NCBI GenBank assembly: GCA_964540815.1
Contig: CAZIOH010000014.1
Coordinates: 1 to 64,000, forward strand
DNA: 64,000 nt
Origin: CAZIOH01 sp964540815
Lineage (GTDB): Bacteria; Myxococcota_A; Polyangia; Fen-1088
Direction: 5' to 3'
The position numbers and the translations under genes were made by a program. The notes below the pieces were generated by a model. The model was not told the DNA's origin. It worked only from the letters and a program-made list of their open reading frames with translations, and made no database searches. Shown piece by piece: positions 1-10,356 of the stretch. Within the stretch, counting starts at the first letter, position 1. Every line of letters begins with the position of its first letter.

Positions 1-42
1 GCCACCCGCAAGGGTTTACGAGTTCAAGTCTCGTCTCCGGTA
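1..42 (+). tRNA. 3' part of a tRNA-Leu (cut by window start)
   Basis: The first 42 bases fold as the 3' end of a class II tRNA. A variable-arm stem ACCC (4-7) pairs with GGGT (12-15). A T-arm with 5-bp stem ACGAG/CTCGT encloses the 7-base loop TTCAAGT (18-34). The 3' acceptor strand CTCCGGT (35-41) is followed by discriminator A42. The long variable arm limits the choice to Leu, Ser or Tyr; discriminator A and resemblance to bacterial tRNA-Leu 3' ends (..GTTCAAGTC..CTCCGGGTA) favour Leu. The CCA end is not encoded (CT follows), so it would be added after transcription. The anticodon lies outside the window, so the isoacceptor is unknown. Confidence 0.72.
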
Positions 43-381
43 CTGCGCGGGATTGGGGGGGAAGTGGGACCTTCTGGCGGTGGGGCCGAAGTGAAGCGGG
101 TCCCCTTGTATGTATCGGGGACGTGGCTCGCTGCCGCTCGGACGTCCCCGCGGCCCCTCTCGCTCCGCGCGGCAAAGCCGCGCTACGCTCGCCTGATCAT
201 CGCGAGGTGAACTTGGTACCTCGCGGTCCCGCCCCACCCCAGGTCCTCGCTCCCGCTGCCGTGAGGCGAGGGGCCGGGGAGGGAACGGGGTTGGCTCTTC
301 TCCGTCGGGATGGGCCGCCACGGCCCACCGGCGCTCGCTCCTTCGCAGCTGCGGCAGGGCAGCCCGCAGGCGGCGGGCGGG
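43..381. other. Intergenic region without a recognised gene
   Basis: No convincing coding sequence is seen between the tRNA and the UPF0158 stop codon. Two inverted repeats stand out: arms 117-124 and 142-149 (GGGGACGT/ACGTCCCC), and a tight hairpin with 7-bp arms 167-173 and 177-183 around an AAA loop. Either could end the tRNA transcript, but neither has a T tract, so a terminator call would be a guess. The rest is GC-rich sequence without a visible motif. Confidence 0.4.
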
Positions 382-1083
382 TCAGCGGTGCTCGGCGGCG
401 GCGCGGATGGTCGGCTCGGGCTCGGGGTCGGCGCTCACCTGGTCGGGTCGCGAGCGCTCGTCCGGCGCCAGGAGCGTGCTGGCGCCGCGATCGCGCAGGA
501 AGGTGAGGAAGGCCAGCGCGGACGGGAGCTCGGCTGCGGGAATCTCGTCGAGCAGGTCTCGGGCCTGGCGGCGCAGGATCTCGCCGGGGGCCTCGCCGCT
601 CGGGAGCGCCCTGGCGATCTCCACCGGCTCCTCGGGCTGCTGGACGCGACCCCAGGGCGGGGGGTTTGCGACGTCGATCTTGCTGTGCTCGACCCATGTC
701 TGGATGTGGAAGTGCAACACGTCGGCCCGGTAAGCGAACCACCGCTCGCGTTCGGCCGGGAAGGCCAGCAGGACGTCCTTGAACCTGCGGAACGCCCCCT
801 TGCCATCGATGGCGATGAGAAGGCGTTCCCGCAGCGGCCCTTCCGCCACGGAGGAAACGAACCGCTCCATCCAGCGATACTGCTCCCGCGACGAGGCCGG
901 ATCGACGCGCAGGAAACGCTCCGGGTTGGCCGCCACCTTCGCGCGGCGCGCCGCCGCGTCGGGCTCGCCGTCCACAATCGACAGCAAGTCTCCGTTGTCG
1001 AGATCGAGGAAACTCTCTTGATCGGGCGAATTGCGCTCGAACGCAATCTCGAGATCGCTCCAATTGACCGTGATCGGCGGCAT
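382..1083 (-). CDS. UPF0158 family protein
   Basis: This 233-residue soluble protein resembles the uncharacterised family UPF0158. It opens with the family-type DLEIAFERN segment followed by an acidic DLDNGDLLSIVDGEP stretch. The middle carries the GKGAFRRFKDVL helix and an RERWFAYRADVLHFHIQTWVE segment, both typical of the family. The last 60 or so residues are a helical, Glu/Arg-rich tail (EILRRQARDLLDEI, then LPSALAFLTFLRD) that may be lineage-specific. No signal peptide or membrane segment is visible. Family function is not established, so none is proposed. It is divergent from rpoZ, with about 250 bases between the starts. Confidence 0.8.
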   Translation of the reverse strand: MPPITVNWSDLEIAFERNSPDQESFLDLDNGDLLSIVDGEPDAAARRAKVAANPERFLRVDPASSREQYRWMERFVSSVAEGPLRERLLIAIDGKGAFRRFKDVLLAFPAERERWFAYRADVLHFHIQTWVEHSKIDVANPPPWGRVQQPEEPVEIARALPSGEAPGEILRRQARDLLDEIPAAELPSALAFLTFLRDRGASTLLAPDERSRPDQVSADPEPEPTIRAAAEHR

Positions 1084-1336
1084 TGACCGGCTTTCCTAAT
1101 CTGTCTTAGGCCTACGTTGTCGGCTCGGATCGGCCCGGGACGAGGCTTCCATCCTCCCAGAAGAAAGCCAGGCGACCGGACAGGAGAGTCTAGGAGGCCC
1201 CCATGGCCATTGCAACCACATGTGGGACGGCCGACCGCGCGGGGCCGCGGCGACGCGGGGCCCCCTGGCTCGATCCAGCGGTTGACGTTCGATGAAGCTG
1301 GGGTAACATCCGACGCCCTTTTCGGGGGAGGTCCCA

Positions 1337-1594
1337 TTGGCACGCGTCACCGTCGAAGACTGTCTGGAAAAAGTGAACAATCGTTTTGCGCTCGTGATCC
1401 TCGGGGCCGAGCGCGCCCGCCAGCTCGCGGGCGGTGCGCACGCGCTCGTCCGCTGCGACAACAAGCCGGCCGTGACGGCCCTGCGCGAGATCGCGCGCGG
1501 CTCGGTCCGCTTCAACGAGAACGTCGAGGGAACGGTGCGCCATTACCTCGCCGAGGTGAAGGCCCGCGGCCTCGCCCACGAGAAGAAGCGATAG
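1337..1594 (+). CDS. rpoZ: DNA-directed RNA polymerase omega subunit
   Basis: This 85-residue protein is the small omega subunit that helps assemble and stabilise RNA polymerase by clamping the beta' subunit. The N-terminus MARVTVEDCLEKVNNRFALVILGAERARQL and the later NKPAVTALREIARG stretch are diagnostic, and the length is normal. The start is a TTG at 1337 preceded by a strong Shine-Dalgarno sequence GGGGGAGG (1324-1331), which settles the start despite the rare codon. The charged C-terminus (KARGLAHEKKR) is typical. It stands alone between a divergent UPF0158 gene and a convergent methyltransferase gene. Confidence 0.95.
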   Translation: MARVTVEDCLEKVNNRFALVILGAERARQLAGGAHALVRCDNKPAVTALREIARGSVRFNENVEGTVRHYLAEVKARGLAHEKKR

Positions 1595-1664
1595 CCGGTT
1601 CGGTGGCGGTCGAGGGCGGACGGGCGGGCGCCAGCCTGCCCCGCCCGGCCGCACCCACCGCCCT

Positions 1665-2963
1665 TCACACCTTGATGGCCAGCACGAGCTTCAGGTAATT
1701 GCCCTCGGGAAAGCCGGGGGCGACCGGGTAGTCCACCGGCAGGCCGATCCGCTCGACGATGCGGACGTCCGTCTCGACCGCGGCCGCCCCCTCGGCCAGC
1801 GCTCGGTCGAGCTCCGGCCCGCTCACCTTGGTGGAGTTGGTGGCGAAGGCCAGCAACCCACCGCGCTCCAGCACCGCGAGCGAAAGCTCCGCCAGCCGCG
1901 CGAGATCCTTGGTCACCGAGAAGTGTCCGGCCGGCCCCTGCGAGAACGACGGCGGATCGCAGACCACGAGATCGAACCTGCGCCCGCGCGAGGCGAACTT
2001 CTCCAGCGTCTTGCCGACATCGGCGGCGATGCCCTCCATCTGCTCCGGCGCCAGCCCGGACAGCTCGTAGTTGCGGCGGGCCCGGGCATGGCCCTTGGCC
2101 GCGAGATCGACCGCCACGACCTCGCTGGCTCCCGCCCGGGCAGCCGCCACCGAGAACGCCCCGGTGTACGAGAACAGGTTGAGGACCCGTCGGTCCTTGG
2201 CGTGGGCCGCCACGGCCGCCCGCCCGAGGCGCAGGTCGGGAAACAACCCCACACCGAGAGGCGCCGTCACGTCCACCCCGAACTTGCACTCACCGGCCGG
2301 CCCGCTCTCCTCCACCACCACCTCGAGCGGGGCCTCGTCGCCGCGGGCCCGCACCGCCGGCTCGGGCGCCGTCTGGCCCGACAGGGGACGGGTCCGCCGC
2401 TGCTCGTAGATGCCGGCCGGCCGGACTGTGGCGTCGATCGCGTCGAGCAACTCGTCACGCCAGGGCATGGCCCCGCCCGACAGCCACTGGACGACCACGA
2501 AGTCACCGAAGCGATCCACGTTGACGCCGGGAAGGCCCTCGCTGTCGCCCGAGAACAGGCGCATCGCCGATGGCCGGGAGGAGCCCGCCCCGAACAACCA
2601 CCACCGCATCTGCACGGCGCGCGCGAACCGGTCGGCGATGGTGCCCGCGCCCGGAAAGACGGGGGTTCCAGGGGCCCGGCTCAGGATCCGGATCGCGACC
2701 GCGTGGTCGCGATCGACGTACCCGCGCCCCACGAACTCCCGGTTCCCCGAGACGAGCTCGACGACGGTGCCAGAGGGCTCGGAGACCCCCCTCGGGCCGA
2801 GGGCTTCCCGGAACACCCAGGGGTGGCCAGCGCGTACGCGTGCCGCGACGTCGGCCGGGAGCCGGTATTGCCCCACACGCTGGCTGACTCCGGAGGACGC
2901 CGGGAGACTGGCGGGTCGGCGCGCGCGCGTGGGCGGGCGCACCGCTGGCGGCGGTGGTTTCAA
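1665..2963 (-). CDS. rlmI: Class I SAM-dependent rRNA (cytosine-C5)-methyltransferase, RlmI family
   Basis: This 432-residue protein fits the RlmI/RlmK family, whose RlmI member methylates C1962 of 23S rRNA. After about 30 Pro/Arg-rich residues a PUA-type RNA-binding domain begins (YRLPADVAARVRAGHPWVF). A central segment with FGVDVTAPLGVGLFPDLRLGR leads into the Rossmann methyltransferase domain, with SAM-binding motif VLNLFSYTGAFSVAAARAG and acidic EVVAVDLA. The motif CDPPSFSQG near residue 335 and FATNST near residue 385 are as expected for the family. Gly residues and acidic ligands of the SAM site are intact. The first 30 residues look dispensable, so the true start could be a little downstream. 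The exact target nucleotide is inferred from the family only. Confidence 0.85.
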   Translation of the reverse strand: MKPPPPAVRPPTRARRPASLPASSGVSQRVGQYRLPADVAARVRAGHPWVFREALGPRGVSEPSGTVVELVSGNREFVGRGYVDRDHAVAIRILSRAPGTPVFPGAGTIADRFARAVQMRWWLFGAGSSRPSAMRLFSGDSEGLPGVNVDRFGDFVVVQWLSGGAMPWRDELLDAIDATVRPAGIYEQRRTRPLSGQTAPEPAVRARGDEAPLEVVVEESGPAGECKFGVDVTAPLGVGLFPDLRLGRAAVAAHAKDRRVLNLFSYTGAFSVAAARAGASEVVAVDLAAKGHARARRNYELSGLAPEQMEGIAADVGKTLEKFASRGRRFDLVVCDPPSFSQGPAGHFSVTKDLARLAELSLAVLERGGLLAFATNSTKVSGPELDRALAEGAAAVETDVRIVERIGLPVDYPVAPGFPEGNYLKLVLAIKV

Positions 2964-3168
2964 AGCGGGCGCACCATATCAGCCCCGGACCAAAGTCTCC
3001 ATGCGAGGACTCGCCACCGACCGGAACCGCAGGCCGTGGCCCCACGCGTTACCCTGCTCGGCCGGCTCGGGTCGTTAGCTTGACTTCCGCCCCCCCACGG
3101 GCAAACGTCCTTCGGCGAGCTTAGCCTTAGGGGTCAGGTTTGGAATCCAAGCGCGAGGAGTACCTGAG

Positions 3169-5751
3169 ATGAGTTCCAAAAAGGATGCGACGGCCGACTC
3201 GCACGATGCCCCCCGGCCCCGTTCCAGCGACGGTCACGACCCCGCCACTTCCGATGACCGGGACGATTCCCAGGAGACCGTCCTCGAGACCTCCTTCGGG
3301 GCCTCGACCTCGGCCTCCGGGCCCGAGGCGACCTGGATGGAGGACGAAGCCGACCGGGAGATCGGGGCGACGTCGCCGGCATCCGCCTCCCCGGCGGGCT
3401 CCCCGGCTTCCTCACCTTCCTCACCTTCCTCACCTTCCTGGCCCTCTTCGCCCTCTTCGCCCGCCCTTGGGGCTCCGGCCGGCGCCTCGGCGCGACCGGT
3501 CGGCAGCAAGACCTTGTTCGGCCTCGGGGACGGCGGACTTCCGTTTCCGGGCCTCGCCAAGTCCCTCGCCGACCTGCGGGCGGGGTACGCGGAGTCCCTG
3601 GCCCGGGCGGAGGGCCCGGCCCGTGCCGAGGGCACGCCCACGACCCAGTTTCCTGCCGTGGCCTCCCCGGCGGCGCCCGATTTCTTGAGCGAGGTCACGG
3701 ACGCGCTCAACGCCCAGGCTCGGATGGCGCGGGCCCGCGCACTCGGGGGGCAGGCGGGGGACCCGGCCGCGGATTCGATCTCGGGTGCCGGTCACCGCAA
3801 CATTCGTGAGGCCACCGGCGAGTCGACCGGCAACTGGTCCGTCGGGACGGCGGCGCGGGTCTCGTCCTGGGTCGAGGCGGAGTTCGAGGATCCCGATGAC
3901 GGCCCGACCCTGCTGACTCCCGGGATCATCTCGATCACCGAGGACGCCTTCGAGGCCCCCGTGCTCGAGGCAGCCCCCGGAGTGGACGCCCTCGGGGACA
4001 CCGAATCCGGCCCCCCTGCCCCTGCCCCGCCTGCCGCCGCGCATGACGCGCCTGGTATGACCGCCTCCTCGGGCGAGGAGTCGGTCGTGATAGGAATGCA
4101 CGCCGACGAGGACTCGCTCACCCTGGTGCCCCTGGGCGGCGCCGAGACGCGGACGATGTCCGAGGCTGCCGAGGAGGTCGCCAGTTCCCAGCCGCTCCCC
4201 GGGGCGCATCCGTTCCCTGCCGAGAGCGCAGGGGCTGCCGAGCTCCTCGAGCCCGCTTGGGGTGATGTCCGCCCAGGCGAGGGCGAGGGCGAAGGCAAGG
4301 GCGAAGGCGACGGCGAAGGCTCGCTCGCGGGGCTCGCGGCGACGGCGACCGCGACCGCCGCGCAAGCCTCCGAGAGCACCACCGGAGGGGAGATTGCGAC
4401 GGCCGCGGAAGCAACCGCCGCCGCCGCCCTGGAGCCGACCCCGGTCTCCGCGCAAGCAGCCGCCGCGCTGGTCACCGAACCGCCGGACGAGCCACCGAGC
4501 GATACCCAGATCGACGCCCGGCTGGGTGGCTTCGTCGGAACCGAGGGCCCGACGCCGATCCCCGAGTCGCTGGCGGCTTCCTCAGGGCCCGCGACCGACA
4601 CGTCGACGGGCGAGCCCGGGTGGTTTGCGCCCCGCTGGTCCCCCGCATCGCCGTTCCGGGGTGATCACGCCGCCGCCCCCGCCCACGCCGACGTCCCGGC
4701 CCCCTCGACCCCGGGAGCGCCGGGCCACGCCGCCCGGGCGACCGCGACGCGAACGCCCACCGAGGGCAGGCCCAGCGCTCCGGCGTTCGGGACCCCACCC
4801 GGGACGCTGGCGGTGCCGCGGACCAACACGCCCCTGTCGTCCTTCGCCACCCTGCCCGCCCCTCCCCTGGTGTCGGCCGATGGAAAGCGACTGACCCTCC
4901 CCCCAGGTACGCCGGCCATGGGGCTTCCGGACCGTGCGCCAGCCACCCCCAAGGTGAACCTGCGCCGGGCGTCGCTCGCCGCCATCGTGGGCGGAGCCTT
5001 CGCCGGCGGGGTCCTCGTCGGTGTCCTGGTAGGCCGCGGCGGTGGAGCCGCCGCGCACGGGACAGCCGACGTCGCGCTGGTCTCCGCCCCGTCCAATCCG
5101 ACCGTGGCGACCGACCCCAAGCCGGGGGCCGGCCCCTCGGCTCCGGCCGCCAGCGCATCCACGCCGACGGTCACGCCCATCCCGGCGGCACCGGCGCCCG
5201 CGGGACCCAGCGCGCCTGCAAACGCCGCTGCCGCACCGACGACGACGACGACGACGGCCGCCACCGCGATCGTCTCGCCACCGCCCTCGCCGTCACCTTC
5301 GCCGCCGGTCGCCGCCATCGCCGTCCCACCTCCGCCAGAGCCATCGACCCGAGCGGCCGCGTCGCACGCCGAGCCGGGCCGGGCCGGCGTGGGCTCGAGC
5401 GCTCCAACGGTGGTGCCGACCACGGCCGGTGAACACCTCGCCAGGGCGACGGGGACGGCCGCGACCCGGAGCCAGACGCCTCGGCTCGGCGCTCGCGCCA
5501 AGCGGCAGGCGGCTGGCGCGGAGACGGCAGCGGCCGCGGGACCGCGAACCGCGCCGCCCCCCCTCGCGGCGCAGGCCCCCGCTGCGTCCCCCTCGACCGC
5601 GAGCAAGCCGGCGGTCGCAGGGCGACCCCAGGTGGCCGTGGTGCCGAAGTCGACGCCCCCGAGCAAGACGAGTGGCGCGGTGGCGAAGGCCTCGGTCGTC
5701 GTCAAGTCGCCGCCGCCCAAGGGTCCCTGGCACGATCCCTTCGCCGACTGA
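3169..5751 (+). CDS. Low-complexity acidic Ala/Pro/Ser-rich protein with one transmembrane segment
   Basis: I do not recognise the family. The 860-residue protein starts at an ATG with GAGGAG about 8 bases upstream. The first 600 residues are acidic and low in complexity, with a Ser/Pro run built from 9-bp and related repeats (residues about 80-105), an alternating Glu-Gly/Lys-Gly run (about 365-385) and many Ala/Glu/Pro stretches. One likely membrane helix (SLAAIVGGAFAGGVLVGVLVG) lies at about residues 603-623. The remaining 235 residues are Ala/Pro/Thr-rich, ending in a basic tail and KGPWHDPFAD. The order suggests a long cytoplasmic N-region, one membrane crossing and an extracytoplasmic Pro-rich tail. 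A short conserved-looking block, SKTLFGLGDGGLPFPGLA, near residue 110 resembles docking motifs in other myxobacterial low-complexity proteins, which is my inference. Third-position GC is high throughout, supporting real coding. Confidence 0.65.
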   Translation: MSSKKDATADSHDAPRPRSSDGHDPATSDDRDDSQETVLETSFGASTSASGPEATWMEDEADREIGATSPASASPAGSPASSPSSPSSPSWPSSPSSPALGAPAGASARPVGSKTLFGLGDGGLPFPGLAKSLADLRAGYAESLARAEGPARAEGTPTTQFPAVASPAAPDFLSEVTDALNAQARMARARALGGQAGDPAADSISGAGHRNIREATGESTGNWSVGTAARVSSWVEAEFEDPDDGPTLLTPGIISITEDAFEAPVLEAAPGVDALGDTESGPPAPAPPAAAHDAPGMTASSGEESVVIGMHADEDSLTLVPLGGAETRTMSEAAEEVASSQPLPGAHPFPAESAGAAELLEPAWGDVRPGEGEGEGKGEGDGEGSLAGLAATATATAAQASESTTGGEIATAAEATAAAALEPTPVSAQAAAALVTEPPDEPPSDTQIDARLGGFVGTEGPTPIPESLAASSGPATDTSTGEPGWFAPRWSPASPFRGDHAAAPAHADVPAPSTPGAPGHAARATATRTPTEGRPSAPAFGTPPGTLAVPRTNTPLSSFATLPAPPLVSADGKRLTLPPGTPAMGLPDRAPATPKVNLRRASLAAIVGGAFAGGVLVGVLVGRGGGAAAHGTADVALVSAPSNPTVATDPKPGAGPSAPAASASTPTVTPIPAAPAPAGPSAPANAAAAPTTTTTTAATAIVSPPPSPSPSPPVAAIAVPPPPEPSTRAAASHAEPGRAGVGSSAPTVVPTTAGEHLARATGTAATRSQTPRLGARAKRQAAGAETAAAAGPRTAPPPLAAQAPAASPSTASKPAVAGRPQVAVVPKSTPPSKTSGAVAKASVVVKSPPPKGPWHDPFAD

Positions 5752-5778
5752 GCCGGTCGTCAGGACAGGCCCCCGCCG

Positions 5779-7410
5779 TCAGTTCGCCACCAGCGCCTGG
5801 AGGAGCGCGTACGTGAAGGCCTGGCCCTCGACGAAGGACCGGACTGCGAGCCGCTCGTCACGTCCGTGGGCGCGGTTGTCGTCGACCTCGTGAAACAGGC
5901 CTGAGACCCCGTAGGTGGGGATTCCGGCGGCGCGCAGGAACCGCCCATCCGTGGCGCCCGCGCTCATGGTCGGCAAGACCGGCACGCCGGGCCAGAAGCG
6001 GGACGTCACCTTCTCGATGATCCCGAGGAGCTTGGCGGGCGGCAAGGTGGGGGCGGTGGTGGTCATGCTGGAGATCGCCTTCACGCTCACCTGCGGATCG
6101 GCGATCACCCCGCGCAGCACCTGCTCGACGTGGGCCGACGTCTCCCCCGGCAGGAGGCGGCAGTTCACGATGGCGGAGGCCAGCTGCGGCAAGGCGTTGT
6201 CGGCGTGGCCCGCGGTCACCCGGGTGGGGACGCAGGTCGTGCGCAGGCGGGCGTTGTAAAATGGCAGCGCCGAGAGGCGGGCCACGGCGGCCGCGTCGAG
6301 CGGGCGCCCCTCGGGAGCGAGGGCGATGGTCCGGAGATCGGCGCCGAGCTGTCCGGTCTCGAAGGTCGCCACCCGCTGGAAGTAGGCCCGCGTGACCGGG
6401 TTGCGCTGGGGCGGAAAGCGGTGGGCGTGCAGGCGCACCAGCCCCGCGGCCAGTCGAACGATGGCGTTGTCGGGCTCGGGCAAGGAGCTGTGGCCGCCCT
6501 TGTTGCGGACCTCGAGGCGATAGCTCTGGTAGCCTTTCTCACTGCACTGCACGTCGTTCGCGCGGTACCGGCCGTGGCTCGCCTCGCCGCCGCCGCCCTC
6601 GTTGAGGGCGAACTCCGCGTCGATGAGCGGGCGCTGGTGGGCGAGCAGCCACTCGACGCCATTCTCGTCGCCGTCCTCCTCGTCGGCGGTGAGGGCCAGG
6701 ATCAGGTCGCGGCTGGTCGGCTCGCCGGTGCGGTGCAGGCGCAGCAGATCGGCGACCCACAGCGCCACCAGGGACTTCATGTCGAGGGTACCGCGGCCGT
6801 AGTAGAAGCCGTCCTTCTCGGTCAGCGTGAACGGATCGAGGGACCAGTCGGCCCGCTCCGCGGCGACCACGTCGAGGTGCCCGAGCAGCAGGATGGGCCT
6901 GCGGGTGGTGGCCGCGGCGGCGCTGGTGCCACCCCCGACGGCCCTCTCCCCTCCCGCCCCGGCGCCGGCGCTGCCCGCGGAGGCGCGCGCGCGGAGACGC
7001 ACCACCAGGTTCATCTTGCGCGGGGACGGCCCGAGGACCTGCACGTCGGCGGCGGGAAATCCGGCGGCCCGAAAGCGCCGGGCCAGCGCCTCGGCGGCCG
7101 TCGTGGCGCTGCCGTGGTCGTGGGTGGTGTCGGTCTCGATGAGCTCGCGAAAGATCTCGCGGGCGAGCGTCAGGTCCTCGGAGGGCGTGCCAGGCGCGAG
7201 GGCGGGCGCCGCTGGGCTGGGAGCGGCGATCGCCCGGGGCGCGCGGGCGGGGGCGAGGAGACCAGCCACCGCGACGGCCACCGCCAGGAGGGGATCCCGA
7301 GCGACGCGAGGCTGGCGGTGTCCGGGGCGGTGGCGCGGAAGAAGGTCGAGGTCGCGGTCGCGGTCGCGGTGGAGGTCGCGGTCGCGGTCGCGGTGAGGGG
7401 CGGGCGGCAT
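5779..7410 (-). CDS. Secreted M20-family metallopeptidase (carboxypeptidase S-like)
   Basis: This protein of up to 543 residues belongs to the di-zinc M20 family of carboxypeptidases and aminoacylases. Key motifs are LLGHLDVV (first zinc His and catalytic Asp), YGRGTLDMKS (bridging Asp), TADEEDGDENG (catalytic Glu pair) and NEGGGGE. A late TMSAGATDGRFLRAAGIPTYG and a FHEVDDNRAHGRDE segment supply the remaining zinc His. A hydrophobic stretch (PLLAVAVAVAGLLAPA) followed by an Ala-rich region suggests export. The N-terminus ahead of it is odd: a run of Arg-Asp/His-Arg-Asp residues encoded by a hexamer repeat shared with the intergenic region. No alternative ATG or TTG lies between that run and the hydrophobic stretch, so the true start is uncertain; an in-frame GTG inside the hydrophobic stretch is possible. 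It converges on the upstream low-complexity gene and diverges from pilB. Confidence 0.88.
   Translation of the reverse strand: MPPAPHRDRDRDLHRDRDRDLDLLPRHRPGHRQPRVARDPLLAVAVAVAGLLAPARAPRAIAAPSPAAPALAPGTPSEDLTLAREIFRELIETDTTHDHGSATTAAEALARRFRAAGFPAADVQVLGPSPRKMNLVVRLRARASAGSAGAGAGGERAVGGGTSAAAATTRRPILLLGHLDVVAAERADWSLDPFTLTEKDGFYYGRGTLDMKSLVALWVADLLRLHRTGEPTSRDLILALTADEEDGDENGVEWLLAHQRPLIDAEFALNEGGGGEASHGRYRANDVQCSEKGYQSYRLEVRNKGGHSSLPEPDNAIVRLAAGLVRLHAHRFPPQRNPVTRAYFQRVATFETGQLGADLRTIALAPEGRPLDAAAVARLSALPFYNARLRTTCVPTRVTAGHADNALPQLASAIVNCRLLPGETSAHVEQVLRGVIADPQVSVKAISSMTTTAPTLPPAKLLGIIEKVTSRFWPGVPVLPTMSAGATDGRFLRAAGIPTYGVSGLFHEVDDNRAHGRDERLAVRSFVEGQAFTYALLQALVAN
7338..7396. repeat. GGTCGC hexamer array
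   Basis: About 60 bases consist of imperfect tandem copies of GGTCGC with GAGGTC variants. The array sits between the M20 peptidase signal region and the divergent pilB gene and overlaps the first codons of the peptidase, where it codes for alternating Arg-Asp. The style (6-base GC-rich units with slight decay) matches arrays near 13.5 kb, 18.5 kb and 59.0 kb, although the unit sequence differs. Confidence 0.7.
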
Positions 7411-7502
7411 GGGGCGAGCTTCCCACCAAACGGCGGCGTGACCAGAGGCGACCGAGCCCGGCGCTCAAGATTCGGGGCGGGAAGCCCGAGAAAAGGAGGT
7501 TG

Positions 7503-9209
<1,707 letters not shown>

Positions 9210-9222
9210 GAGAGCGCCGCAC

Positions 9223-10350
9223 ATGACCGTCACCACCACCCCCCCACCGCCCAGCCAGGCCCAGGCCCAGGCCGTCACCCTGCATCAGCTCCTCAAGAGC
9301 ATGGTGGAGAAGGGGGCGTCCGATCTCCACATCACCACCGGCTCGGCGCCGCAGCTCCGCATCGACGGGGAGCTGGTGCCCTTCCGGGTGCCGCCGCTCG
9401 GCCCGGTGGAGACCAAGCAGCTCTGCTACTCGGTGCTGACCGACGACCAGAAGGCCAAGTTCGAGGAGGAGCAGGAGCTGGACCTGTCGTTCGGCATCAA
9501 GAACCTCTCGCGCTTCCGCGCCAACGTCTTCCTGCAAAAGGGGGCGATCGCCGGGGTCTTCCGCACCATCCCCTTCAAGATCCGATCGTTCCAGGAGCTG
9601 GGCCTGCCGCGGGTGATCGAGGAGCTGTGCAACAAGCCGCGCGGGCTGGTGCTGGTGACCGGGCCGACCGGCTCGGGCAAGTCCACCACCCTCGCGGCCA
9701 TGATCGACAAGATCAACACCGAGCGCCACGAGCACATCGTGACCATGGAGGACCCGATCGAGTTCATCCACCAGCACAAGAGCTGCGTGGTGAACCAGCG
9801 TGAGATCGGGTCCGACAGCAAGTCCTTCAAGCGGGCGCTGAAGTCGGTGCTGCGCCAGGACCCGGACATCGTGCTGGTCGGCGAGATGCGCGACCTCGAG
9901 ACCATCGAGGCGGCCCTGACCACCGCCGAGACCGGGCACCTGTGCTTCGGGACCCTGCACACCAACTCGGCGGTGCAGACCATCAACCGGGTGATCGACG
10001 TGTTCCCCCCCCACCAGCAGTCGCAGATCCGGGCCCAGCTGTCGTTCGTGCTCGAGGGGGTGATCTGTCAGTCGCTGATCCCGCGGGCCTCGGGCAGCGG
10101 GCGGGTGGCCGCCCTCGAGGTGATGATCCCGAACTCCGCCATCCGCAACCTGATCCGCGAGGACAAGATGCACCAGATCTACTCGCAGATGCAGATCGGC
10201 CAGGGCACGAGCGGGATGCAGACCCTGAACCAGCACCTGGCGCAGCTCTTCGCGGCGCAGACCATCACCCTCGAGGAGGCCATCGGCAACAGCTCGGATC
10301 CCAACGAGCTGCAGCAGATCATCGGCTCGGCGGCGGGGCGAGGGCGGTAG
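9223..10350 (+). CDS. pilT: Type IV pilus retraction ATPase PilT
   Basis: PilT is the motor that disassembles the pilus and powers twitching or social motility. The 375-residue product has the normal PilT length. Visible motifs are Walker A GPTGSGKSTT (from about residue 147), MEDPIEF, Walker B DPDIVLVGEMRD, the His-box GTLHTNSA, and the PilT-specific C-terminal AIRNLIREDKMHQIYSQMQ helix needed for retraction in studied PilTs. There is no zinc-binding cysteine cluster, consistent with PilT rather than PilB. The start lies 13 bases after the pilB stop, with only a weak ribosome-binding site, suggesting translation linked to pilB. Confidence 0.96.
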   Translation: MTVTTTPPPPSQAQAQAVTLHQLLKSMVEKGASDLHITTGSAPQLRIDGELVPFRVPPLGPVETKQLCYSVLTDDQKAKFEEEQELDLSFGIKNLSRFRANVFLQKGAIAGVFRTIPFKIRSFQELGLPRVIEELCNKPRGLVLVTGPTGSGKSTTLAAMIDKINTERHEHIVTMEDPIEFIHQHKSCVVNQREIGSDSKSFKRALKSVLRQDPDIVLVGEMRDLETIEAALTTAETGHLCFGTLHTNSAVQTINRVIDVFPPHQQSQIRAQLSFVLEGVICQSLIPRASGSGRVAALEVMIPNSAIRNLIREDKMHQIYSQMQIGQGTSGMQTLNQHLAQLFAAQTITLEEAIGNSSDPNELQQIIGSAAGRGR

Positions 10351-10356
10351 GGCGCG

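Noticed and set aside
117..183. Rho-independent terminator after the tRNA
   Set aside because: Hairpins exist but lack a T tract, so they are described only as inverted repeats.
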